A stretch of DNA of 64,000 nucleotides from Rhynchopus sp. YZ270_cl-10. Its lineage: Eukaryota > Euglenozoa > Diplonemea > Diplonemida > Diplonemidae. The DNA lies in contig OZ037901.1 of assembly GCA_964035575.1 (NCBI GenBank), forward strand, positions 1 to 64,000. The letters are read 5' to 3'. The position numbers and the translations under genes were made by a program. Shown piece by piece: positions 12,901 through 21,011 of the stretch. The notes under the pieces were generated by a model, which saw only the letters and a list, made by a program, of their open reading frames with translations, did not search any database and was not told the origin of the DNA. Within the stretch, counting starts at the first letter, position 1, and each line of letters opens with the position of its first letter.

Positions 12901-13277
12901 ATCCGGCTGGTGCTTGTGTGGTTGGTGTGGTTGATAAGGTTCTTGGTAAGCTCTTCATCCACCTTTTATTCTAAACCCGACCTTTTTTGGTCATCCTTTT
13001 TTCTTTTTTCCATTTCCGTTTTCCTGTTCATTTTATTGTCTTTATTATCTTCTCCATTTTTTCCCTTTTCCTTTCTATTCTCATAAAAAAATAGACCAAG
13101 TACAGAAAAGAAGAAAAATAGGGTTCTTGGGGGTTACTTAACTGGTTGAGTTATCTGCAAACCTGCAAACCCGAAATAAATATCTGGCTTGTGTCAACTG
13201 GTTGGTGTTTTGGTGGGCTGGGCACTTAGGTGTTTTCACGTGTACCATGCTTCCCTACTGAGAGAAGGTTTGTACAC

Positions 13278-13560
13278 TACTGTGTATACTGTGTATACTG
13301 TGTATACTGTGTATACTGTGTATACTGTGTATACTGTGTATACTGTGTATACTGTGTATACTGTGTATACTGTGTATACTGTGTATACTGTGTATACTGT
13401 GTATACTGTGTATACTGTGTATACTGTGTATACTGTGTATACTGTGTATACTGTGTATACTGTGTATACTGTGTATACTGTGTATACTGTGTATACTGTG
13501 TATACTGTGTATACTGTGTATACTGTGTATACTGTGTATACTGTGTATACTGTGTATACT
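13278..13560 (+). repeat. 9-bp minisatellite (TACTGTGTA)n
   Basis: About 31 perfect 9-bp copies containing the palindrome GTATAC. The same 9-bp unit, inverted, occurs at 30,436-30,585, and a 7-bp relative (TACTGTG on the minus strand) occurs at 52,844-52,954. Confidence 0.97.
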
Positions 13561-13670
13561 GTGTTTTTCTGTGTTTTTCTGTGTTTTTCTGTGTTTTTCT
13601 GTGTTTTTCTGTGTTTTTCTGTGTTTTTCTGTGTTTTTCTGTGTTTTTCTGTGTTTTTCTGTGTTTTTCT
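13561..13670 (+). repeat. 10-bp minisatellite (GTGTTTTTCT)n
   Basis: Eleven perfect 10-bp copies directly follow the 9-bp array. Both units share CTGTGT, which suggests that one array was seeded from the other. Confidence 0.97.
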
Positions 13671-13737
13671 GTGTGTGCTGTGAAAACTGTGTACGGGACC
13701 CAAAATACCTGTAAAAGTCATATGGGGCATACTTTTG

Positions 13738-13890
13738 CGCCCCCTGTGCACCCTATTTCAGGACCCCCGAAAAGCCCCCTGTGCACCCTTTTTCAGGGGT
13801 GAAATGCCCCCTGTGCACCATATCCAAAACCACTTCCGGGAGGTTTCGGGAGGGTTTCGGGAACCAAAAAAAGCCGCCCCCTGTGCACCT
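13738..13890. repeat. Right GTGCAC motif cluster of element A
   Basis: Four copies of GCCCCCTGTGCACC, inverted relative to the outermost left copies, lie just inside the right boundary of the element. Confidence 0.88.
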
Positions 13891-13898
13891 TAGATACC

Positions 13899-14476
13899 GC
13901 TAAGGAGCTAAGGAGCTAAGGAGCTAAGGAGCTAAGGAGCTAAGGAGCTAAGGAGCTAAGGAGCTAAGGAGCTAAGGAGCTAAGGAGCTAAGGAGCTAAG
14001 GAGCTAAGGAGCTAAGGAGCTAAGGAGCTAAGGAGCTAAGGAGCTAAGGAGCTAAGGAGCTAAGGAGCTAAGGAGCTAAGGAGCTAAGGAGCTAAGGAGC
14101 TAAGGAGCTAAGGAGCTAAGGAGCTAAGGAGCTAAGGAGCTAAGGAGCTAAGGAGCTAAGGAGCTAAGGAGCTAAGGAGCTAAGGAGCTAAGGAGCTAAG
14201 GAGCTAAGGAGCTAAGGAGCTAAGGAGCTAAGGAGCTAAGGAGCTAAGGAGCTAAGGAGCTAAGGAGCTAAGGAGCTAAGGAGCTAAGGAGCTAAGGAGC
14301 TAAGGAGCTAAGGAGCTAAGGAGCTAAGGAGCTAAGGAGCTAAGGAGCTAAGGAGCTAAGGAGCTAAGGAGCTAAGGAGCTAAGGAGCTAAGGAGCTAAG
14401 GAGCTAAGGAGCTAAGGAGCTAAGGAGCTAAGGAGCTAAGGAGCTAAGGAGCTAAGGAGCTAAGGAGCTAAGGAGC
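13899..14476. repeat. 8-bp satellite array (GGAGCTAA)n, right block
   Basis: About 72 near-perfect copies of the unit seen at 11,647-11,998. The array ends within 100 bp of the stop codon of the FGE-like gene, so the minus-strand gene cluster runs straight into satellite DNA. Confidence 0.97.
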
Positions 14477-14573
14477 TTAAACCAGTAAAGGTATGAAAGT
14501 GAAAGAGGTGTGACTCTGTTTTTCGAACAAAAAATGAATCTGGGTTAGAAGTGAAGCTCAATGCATGATAATA

Positions 14574-17500
14574 CTACTTCACAAATGGGTGAATCTGGGC
14601 TGCACCAGATGGGAAGAACAGAATTCGGAAGCAACATCTCTGTGCTGCCACTGCTGTGAGCGATGTAGCCTCTCTACACATGATACGGCGTAACCCTACA
14701 CCTTTAAGCCGAACTTGAATTCCACTGTTTTCTTCTGAACCCACGGATGCTTTCTGCTCTGAAACGGTTTCAGACAAGAGCTGCTCGCGAACAGGTCTAC
14801 TTGAGAGCTGTGGTTCAGGATGCATGCAGTATGCAGGTGGACCACTGAAACAGCGGTGGTTACTAACCAAGAAGTCGGACGGTAGCGAAACACTGTGCAT
14901 CTGCACGTCTTGGATAGAGAAGAGGTCTGACAAACTTCTCACCACCCGTCCGGAGATGGTGGTTCCGTTCTGCAGCACAATTGGTGCATCTGTGATGTTC
15001 CACTCTTTCCCAAGCCTCGCCACTCCCCCGAACGTCTGTGAAGACTGCAATTGCAACATAGATGTGGTCCCACTCCTACTCCCCCTGCGTATGGAGCCTT
15101 GTGCAGGTTGCGCAGCTGCACTCTGCGTTCCCTCCAACAGATCTGCAGCAGAGCTTTGTCGCAGGGACAGTTTGCTTGGAAAAGCCTCGTACTTCTGCAA
15201 CGCATTGGGGAGTGGGGTCAGCGGTGTGAAGCTCTCTTCGTGATCATGGCCGATGACGCCGTGCCGGATCCCACCTGGCGTCTGCACGTTATCGTCATCA
15301 ACAATTATCGACTTCCTCGGGAGTTGCAACCGTTCCAGAGAGGACCTCCTGGGCATCTTTCCCGCGAAGCTCCCCTTCGAAAATGAGAGCTTCCGAAAAG
15401 ATTGCTTCATCGACTGTCGCTTCCGTCCGTGGGATGCCACCTGCACTGTGGTCATCGTTCTCCGCAGCTCGCGGATGGTTTCCTCTGGGTCTGCCTCCCT
15501 CCCTTCGCTTGCTGCTGTGCTGGTGGGGAGGCGATGTGCTCTGTGCACCTCCTGCACCTCCATCATGGACGTGCCCAACTCTATGTAGCCGTTGTCAGTG
15601 CGTTTCCCCAGGTTGGTGTTGTCCACCACCCATGAAAATGGGAGGCTTTCCAGTGAAATGGACACGTCTGAGATGTCATCTCCCCAGGGGTAAGGCCTCG
15701 CTTCTGTGGTGCGCACTGCTGCCTCCCACTGCTGCCAGGAGGGGAGGGTGCCAGAGAGTGCGGCAGCAATCTTCGCCACTGTTTCGAACGGGAGCTCAAG
15801 GTAGCAGTTCTCGATAGAAGGTGACTCCATGCAGTCTTTTTGCACGAGTTTGATGTTGCGTGAGTCCGACGGCGGGACTACGTTGTATCCAAGCAGCTCA
15901 ATATCCTTATCCGTCACCAGGTGCGCGATGTGGGGGAAGTGCTCGCTCACGAGCCTCCATTGTCTGACAGTCATCGGCTCACGCATCATGAACACATCTT
16001 CTGTGACACCGTACGAAGAAGGCAATGTGTACATGACATTGTCATCCCCAAGGCCTCTGAAGGTGATGTTCCGCTTTTCGGTGTGCCCAGACGCTTCAGA
16101 CATCTTTCTCTTGTTCAGTTCTGTCTGAGGGACCCCAAGAGAGTAGAATCCCTTTGGGAGGCGATAGAAGTCCACACCACATTTGCGTATCAGGGTTTTG
16201 ATGTATGCCACCCGACGCAGAGACACGGAACCCTCGATGAGGGCACAAAACTCTCTGTTCACGACACGCAGGTTTTGCACCAGAGGCTCGTCGAGAAAGG
16301 TGAAGCACTGCATCAAAGCGTAGCGGTGTCCTGTGTTCATGTACTGGCTGTGTGGGACACGGAAGCTGTCGTCGACCTGCATGCTCTCGCACACGGCAGG
16401 GCTTTTGTACAATACTGCGTACTTGATGAGCTTCCTGCGCTTCTTCTTGCTGAGCTCGCGACGCCAGAGTACGGTGTCCTCATCGCTGCTGTCGCACTCT
16501 TCGCCTATCTCGGCGCCTTCGTACTGCTGTCCAATGTTGTGCGACAGACCTGCGCCATCTGCCAGGCCCGCAAGAGACTCCTCGAGCTCCTTGCGGCCCT
16601 TCAGAGGGAGCACCACCTTGTATGACCCACAGCGCAGCTCTCCACTGGAAGGGCTGTATCGCAGTCGTTCCGTGAGCTGTAGGTGTGTATTGCGGCAGCG
16701 CACCTCCAGGAAGTGGTTCGCATTCAACTCAAAGCGCGTTGCGTCGAAGCAGCATGACGCGATTACACTCTCACTGCGCGCAGCCTCGACCTGCTGCTGC
16801 TGCATCTCGAGGCGCTGCAGCTCTTCTTTGTAGCTGTCCAGCCAACTCCCTTTGGCTTCGGGTGTCGTCGTCGCTGCAAAGGGTGGGGTAAAGGGGGGTG
16901 AGGGTGGTGTACATACACAAAGACCGCTTCTTTTGCACCTGCGGGAGACCCCCAACCTCTAATGAAGAGAAGGTGGGCTGGAAGCTGGCGGACAAGCCTG
17001 GGGAGAGGCAGGGCGTGCATGGCGAGCCGAGAAGTAGCTCGCTGACGAGGGTGCGCTTCCGCAGCTCCTCTGTCTCGGACGCGATTGTCCAGCGACGTAT
17101 GTTGTCTGCGCATGTCTCTTCCCCCCAGGGTGTGCAGTTGCTGCTGGAGAGACTCATCCCAGCACGGCCGCGCTGCAGCCGGCGGGACAGCGCAGTCTCG
17201 ACTTCTCGGCTTTCGATGAGACGTTCGTGGCGGCCGGCGATCTGCTCAAGCGTTTTTGCGATCTTAAGCTGCAGCGCAACAAGGGGCTCGCGCCGTGCCT
17301 CGGCTGACACCCAGCACCCGGACTGGTTCTGCCCGCGGCACACCTGGTAGAGCTGCAGCGTGATGCCCCGCAGAGCGTTCTGCTCCTCCCACTGCACGCG
17401 TAGGCGCTTCGTCCACTCCTTGTCGCAGAGCACCTTCAGTCGGGTCTCCTCCTCCACATTCGGACGGTAGATAGCACGCAGGCGTATCCCAATGCGGTAG

Positions 17501-17622
17501 CCCAGCTGCAGGTCGTGGCTCTCAAGGCGGCGCAACTCTCGCAGCTCAGGGCTGATAGTGTCGTTGTGCTCCTCCTCATCAGATTTCACGCGGAATGCAC
17601 TGTTGTCGCGCACGACTTCCAT
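14574..17622 (-). CDS. FGE-sulfatase-domain-like protein with F-box-like segment (2 exons)
   Basis: Two exons, 17,622-16,917 and 16,873-14,574, joined by a 43-nt intron (GTATGT...TTTGCAG, phase 1), give 1,001 aa. The start at 17,622 (MEVVRDNSAF) follows a pyrimidine-rich stretch ending CACACCAG, a good spliced-leader acceptor. The N-terminal third is helical and charged (ELRELRRLE, LQRLEMQQQQ). At about 421-448 MQCFTFLDEPLVQNLRVVNR resembles an F-box. From about 475, KGFYSLGV, then DVFMMREPMTVRQW and LPSWQQWEAAVRTTEARPYPWGDD (split: LPSWQQWEAA about 612-621, PYPWGDD shortly after) follow the order of the formylglycine-generating-enzyme (SUMF/FGE) fold. A Ser/Arg-rich insert precedes a C-terminal CFRILF that would match the family's terminal GFR. 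I cannot place the catalytic cysteine pair, so it may be a binding module rather than an active oxidase. The domain call is fairly sure; the function is not. Confidence 0.7.
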
Positions 17623-17820
17623 CGTTGGGGGTGGCCGTGCAGCCAAAAGCTGGTGTGGTGGTGGTAGTGGTGTGAGTTGTCGAGAGAGGCATAAAAGAAA
17701 GTTCAAAGTGGAGGTGTTGCTTTGTCATTATTGAAATCGAATATTTGTTATGCACATGTGGAAAAACAAATTAAATCTATGGGGGAGAGGGGGTGTTGTT
17801 GTTGTTGTTGTCCTGGCAAC

Positions 17821-18099
17821 TTACTTGCCGGGGAACTGTGCGTTCTTCTGCTGCTCAAGCAACTCCTGGAACTTCTGCTTGAAGTGGGCAGAGTGGTCGC
17901 GCATCTTCTTGTTGAACTTGTCGGTGTGCTCCTTGATCATCTTCTCGAACTTGTCGTAGTGCTCCTTCATCTCGGGGGAGAGTGTGCTCTCGTCGGGCTT
18001 GTCCGCGAAGAACTTCTTGTTCTGCTCCTCCATCTTCTTGCCGAACTCAGCATCGAGACGGTCAAGCTTGTCAGAGAACTCCTGGTAGGTAGTGCACAT
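17821..18099 (-). CDS. KMP-11: Kinetoplastid membrane protein 11 (KMP-11)
   Basis: An intact 92-codon ORF, the exact usual length of KMP-11. Recognisable stretches include EEQNKKFFADKPDEST, LSPEMKEHYDKFEKMIKEHT and FKQKFQELLEQQK. KMP-11 is a highly conserved amphipathic two-helix protein of kinetoplastids, found at membranes and the flagellar pocket/flagellum attachment area and linked to cytoskeleton and cell division. There is no intron. A predicted spliced-leader acceptor, CCCAACAG at about 18,118-18,120, lies about 20 nt upstream of the ATG. The 3' flank carries a GTT/TTG microsatellite (about 17,790-17,815). It is the strongest taxonomic marker in the window. Confidence 0.97.
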   Translation of the reverse strand: MCTTYQEFSDKLDRLDAEFGKKMEEQNKKFFADKPDESTLSPEMKEHYDKFEKMIKEHTDKFNKKMRDHSAHFKQKFQELLEQQKNAQFPGK

Positions 18100-18117
18100 C
18101 TTTTTGTTGGTGTTTAG

Positions 18118-18120
18118 CTG
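18118..18120 (-). promoter_or_regulatory. Predicted trans-splice acceptor of KMP-11
   Basis: On the minus strand CACCTTCACCCAACAG precedes the short 5'UTR CTAAACACCAACAAAAAG and then ATG. A pyrimidine-rich tract plus CAG this close to the start is typical of spliced-leader addition in euglenozoans. Inferred from context only. Confidence 0.5.
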
Positions 18121-18283
18121 TTGGGTGAAGGTGTTGTGGGGAAAACTTGAGAAGAAAGGTGAGGGGAAAGTTATTCATTTTGCTATGAGAAAAGTAAAGG
18201 AAAAGTTGCGAGAAGATTTTCCTTTACTGCTTGGAGAATTCGCAGCGGGCAAAGCAACACAAGGAAGCTCTTTTGAGACCACC

Positions 18284-19402
18284 CTACTGCGGTGTAAAGA
18301 GAAGACTAAGGGTACCGAGCCCTAGCTGCAGAGGCAGGAGAGGGCTGAGCTGCGACAACGCACCATCACGCAGCTCGCGGGAGTGTTGTGCACTCTCGCG
18401 CCCCTTGCAGAGCAGCCATTGGTGCGACTTGGCATTGGAGAGAACAATCTCGCGTGGTGGGCGGGACACAAGCTTGCTGACAGCACGAAGCTTTGCACGG
18501 ATCGAAGGGTCGAAAGCGTTGACGTCGCACACATTCGCGAGTTGCGTCAGAATGTGCAGAAACCCAAAGGCTCTTGCCGACCCACGAAGCCCTTCGCAGG
18601 CACCATGCGCCACACACTGCTGCAGTGCATCCAGCACGGAGGCGAAGCTGTCCTCGAGTTCTGTCCCCATTGCACATCCGTCGAGCAAGGCGGTCATGAG
18701 GCACAGCGGGAGGGGGTCCACGCCATCGGCAGTGTCGTGGCATGAGCCTGTCGTCGCCATGGCAGACAGCCCAGCGACGGCGGCGACGCATGCCTCCCTA
18801 CAGTGCAGCACTGTGACACTGTCCTGCACCAGCTTCACTAGGGCCAACTGGTGTGCACCAGGGCGGGCAACACGCTGGGCACAGCTCGCAAGAAGCTCGT
18901 CCGCAACGTAACACGCATGACGCAATACCTCGCACCCATCTGACACCATCGTGCCCTCGACACACCTCTGCAGGTACGACATTGCAGCGCGCAGTGCTGT
19001 GGGTGGGGCCGGCGGCACGCTTCCTTTGTTGACCACGACCAGCGGCTTCAGGGTGATGCGCTTGCCGGATATGCCCTTGCACACCACAGGCTGGGACACT
19101 GCGAGCGACTGTGCCTTGAGGAGCAGGTACGGCTGCGTGCACGAGCCAGAGGGTGGTGGTGCTACATCTACGCCAACATCCTGCGGTACTACTACCTTGT
19201 GCAGGTGCAGCTTCGTCGTGCACACCTCCTCCAGCCAGCGCAGGTGGTCCGGACTCGGTATGCCCAGCACCACACGGCGTGTGCGCTTCACCTCGCGTGC
19301 CGCAGGCCCCACCTCGCCAGCTTCAAACAGAACCACAGTCGCAGACGAATCATCGGAACCTTGCGACGTGCAAATGAAGTCGGACAGAGCCTTCCGCTTC
19401 AT
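18284..19402 (-). CDS. Unrecognised 372-aa protein
   Basis: The start is set at MKRKALSDFICTSQG (19,402) because TTTTTCCAGCAG, a good acceptor, lies about 10 nt upstream; the open frame continues further upstream but overlaps the preceding small ORF. The N-terminal part has a basic patch (REVKRTRRVVLG). Residues from about 130 to the end are mostly helical and rich in Ala, Leu, Cys and Val (e.g. LRAAMSYLQRCVEGT, VADELLASCAQRV, LRAVSKLVSRPPREIVL), suggesting an alpha-helical repeat fold. No signal peptide, membrane span or catalytic motif is evident. GC-rich codon use matches its neighbours. I do not recognise the family. Confidence 0.8.
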   Translation of the reverse strand: MKRKALSDFICTSQGSDDSSATVVLFEAGEVGPAAREVKRTRRVVLGIPSPDHLRWLEEVCTTKLHLHKVVVPQDVGVDVAPPPSGSCTQPYLLLKAQSLAVSQPVVCKGISGKRITLKPLVVVNKGSVPPAPPTALRAAMSYLQRCVEGTMVSDGCEVLRHACYVADELLASCAQRVARPGAHQLALVKLVQDSVTVLHCREACVAAVAGLSAMATTGSCHDTADGVDPLPLCLMTALLDGCAMGTELEDSFASVLDALQQCVAHGACEGLRGSARAFGFLHILTQLANVCDVNAFDPSIRAKLRAVSKLVSRPPREIVLSNAKSHQWLLCKGRESAQHSRELRDGALSQLSPLLPLQLGLGTLSLLFTPQ

Positions 19403-19436
19403 GTGGAAAAAGCCTGCTGGAAAAATGTGGAATGTA

Positions 19437-19590
19437 TTATAGACAGAAAGAAGTGTACACATCACCCAGTGTGAAGTTGACGCGGTAGTCTGTGTAGCCC
19501 TCTCTTCAGCAACACGAGGGGGTGCGACCTGAAGATGCTGATCCTCAGACCTGGCGCATACTTCTCATTGAGTTTGCATCCGGCAGACAT
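19437..19590 (-). CDS. Possible very small gene, reading frame uncertain
   Basis: A pyrimidine-rich stretch and GTTTCAG are followed one base later by ATG TCT GCC, just as at other gene starts here, and the segment sits in the gap between two same-strand genes. Read as is, it gives 42 aa (MSAGCKLNEKYAPGLRISIF, then SHPLVLLKRGLHRLP) with a stop at about 19,461. A more protein-like ending (YTDYRVNFTLGDVYTSFCL) lies in the next frame and would end at 19,437. The switch would fall at a GGG run, a common place for a consensus error. A donor-like GTATGC inside the ORF could instead mark a 33-nt intron. No family recognised. Confidence 0.3.
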
Positions 19591-19877
19591 TCTGAAACAT
19601 CCAAAACGGTAGAACTACGGGAAATAGGGGGGGAATGGGGGATTCTTGCTGAGTTCAACACTTTGTGAACAAAAAATAATCTAAAATATCATCACATTCC
19701 ATAGAGAATATCCCTCCAGACCCCCGTCAGCGCTACGAGCAACGACAGGTGTAAAAACGACGTGTCGATCCACACACACTCCAGATCTGTCCTCGGGTGA
19801 GAACACCGATGTATGATCGGTACATATTGGAACAACAGCGTTCTATAGAACGCTCTGCTTTCTGCATTACATCCTTC

Positions 19878-20228
19878 TCATGCGAGGCTTTCATAATACG
19901 CAATCTCGTCCGCACAATGTTGTTCATGCTGCTCCTGGGCGTACTCCTGCGCCAGGAGGAGGAGCTCCTCTTGCAGAGCAGCTTCAAAGTCATGTGTGTC
20001 CTGCTCGTCTTGCTCGTCCACGTCGGTCACGGCAGTGAAGCCCCGTCTGCTCTCCTCCATGATGAGACGCAGCTCGTTCGCAGCTGCGACTGTGTTGTCA
20101 GCACGCATGGAGCCTATCAGACGCGCACGGTTCTGACCAACAATCCTCTTCGCGTTCTGCTGCATAGAACGTATGCGCTCCTCTCTACCACCAAAGCGAG
20201 CACGTCGCGGGTCACCAGGTTTGTCCAT
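19878..20228 (-). CDS. Small charged helical protein, weakly RPA-interacting-protein-like
   Basis: 116 codons, preceded by TACAGCATACAG and a short leader. The N-terminus is basic (DPRRARFGGREERIRSMQQN, then AKRIVGQNRARLIGSMR). The C-terminal half is a Glu/Gln-rich helix (HDFEAALQEELLLLAQEYAQ...). The order basic N-terminus, then an acidic helix with EEL...QEY, recalls the N-terminal two thirds of RPA-interacting protein (RPAIN), an importer of replication protein A, but the C-terminal zinc finger of that family is not in this frame. A short CxC-containing frame downstream (about 19,735-19,790) cannot be joined with a convincing donor. The gene is well supported; the family is tentative. Confidence 0.65.
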   Translation of the reverse strand: MDKPGDPRRARFGGREERIRSMQQNAKRIVGQNRARLIGSMRADNTVAAANELRLIMEESRRGFTAVTDVDEQDEQDTHDFEAALQEELLLLAQEYAQEQHEQHCADEIAYYESLA

Positions 20229-20393
20229 TTTTGTGTGAAGAAATATGCTGTATGCTGTACTTAAAAGTGATGGGTCAGGAGGAAAGCTCTAAATTTTAAC
20301 AGCAAGACCGCCCCCTTTTTTAGTACAAAATACAACAGTGCACAGAATTGACAAAAAAGCTGCACTACTTGGAAAGAGAAAAAATCCCTCACT

Positions 20394-21011
20394 TCACACA
20401 TTAACCCTCGCAAAGCCCGACATCAAACCTGGGGCGTCTACGAGGCCCCTTCTCTCTGAATTCTCTCGCTTTTCACGCATCTCACGCAGCTCTGCTGCCT
20501 CCACCTGCAGGATGAGTGCGTCGAGCTGGTCTGTAGAAGATGACGACCGCGAGGATGGGGACGACGCTGTCGAAGCTGTCACGTCGTGCAGGCGCAACCA
20601 CTCCTCCTCCTCCTCCCCATCCCCCTCTTCACACCCCTCGTGCACTGAGGAGGAGCCGTCCTGTAGCCATTCTAAGACCTCAATGGCTTCTGCGGTTGCG
20701 ACGGAGGATGCGGGTGTGGTGCAGGGTGGTGCGTCGGGAGTGTCGGGGCAGAGGGCACGGAGGGAGTACCACCAGCAGCAGGTTGGGGATGGTGCTGTGT
20801 CGGCGGCTGCCGTCGTGGACTCCTGTGTGGTGTTGGTGAAGCGCACCCGAACCCGCACCCCCCACAGCTCCTCGACCACCCCTTCCCTTCCGCAGTATGC
20901 TCGCATCCCGTCGCTCCACCACCCCTCTGCTTCGCCCACTGCGCGTGTGCGGGCAACACCACGCACAGCAACAGTGTCGCCTACCTCTAAGCTGTCATGT
21001 GGCTTTGTCAT
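20394..21011 (-). CDS. Protein with one Mind-bomb-type SH3 repeat
   Basis: 205 aa. Residues about 8-60 read EVGDTVAVRG...GWWSDGMRAYCGREG(VV)...VRVRF, followed after an insertion by CCWWYSLRAL. This matches the order of the Mind bomb SH3 repeat (REP) module: GD-V-V, then GW-x2-x-MR-x-Y-G-x-x-G-V, V-V-F, W-x-F/Y-x-P/S-x-x-L. In animal Mind bomb E3 ligases these repeats bind ligand tails; here there is a single repeat without RING or ankyrin domains. The rest is acidic (EEGDGEEEEEWLRLHD), Ser-rich, and ends in a short predicted helix. A minimal upstream frame (ATGCGATGA, about 21,016-21,008) overlaps the start and could lower translation. Confidence 0.72.
   Translation of the reverse strand: MTKPHDSLEVGDTVAVRGVARTRAVGEAEGWWSDGMRAYCGREGVVEELWGVRVRVRFTNTTQESTTAAADTAPSPTCCWWYSLRALCPDTPDAPPCTTPASSVATAEAIEVLEWLQDGSSSVHEGCEEGDGEEEEEWLRLHDVTASTASSPSSRSSSSTDQLDALILQVEAAELREMREKRENSERRGLVDAPGLMSGFARVNV

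Larger units (their letters stand above)
11999..13898. mobile_element. Inserted element with GTGCAC motif clusters (element A)
   Basis: A 1.9-kb block interrupts the GGAGCTAA satellite. The left satellite stops at ...GGAG and the right resumes at (G)CTAAGGAG, so the 8-bp phase is kept across the block, as expected for insertion into a continuous array. Both ends carry copies of a motif with core GGTGCACAGGGGGC: about four forward then nine reverse copies at 12,005-12,350, and four reverse copies at 13,738-13,890. Inside are 207-bp tandem repeats and two minisatellites. No transposase-like ORF is visible, so it would be non-autonomous. No target duplication can be defined inside such a simple repeat. 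The minus-strand ORF over the left cluster is only the motif read in frame. Confidence 0.65.

Noticed and set aside
11647-14476. CRISPR array
   Set aside because: Repeats are 7-10 bp head to tail with no spacers, in a eukaryotic context.
15051-16625. Plus-strand ORFs of 111-234 codons
   Set aside because: Antisense shadows of the FGE-like gene's GC-rich codons.
16771-17706. Separate 311-codon gene overlapping the FGE-like gene
   Set aside because: Its tail after the GTATGT at 16,916 is out of frame with the protein-like downstream exon; splicing the 43-nt intron joins the two in phase, so it is exon 1.
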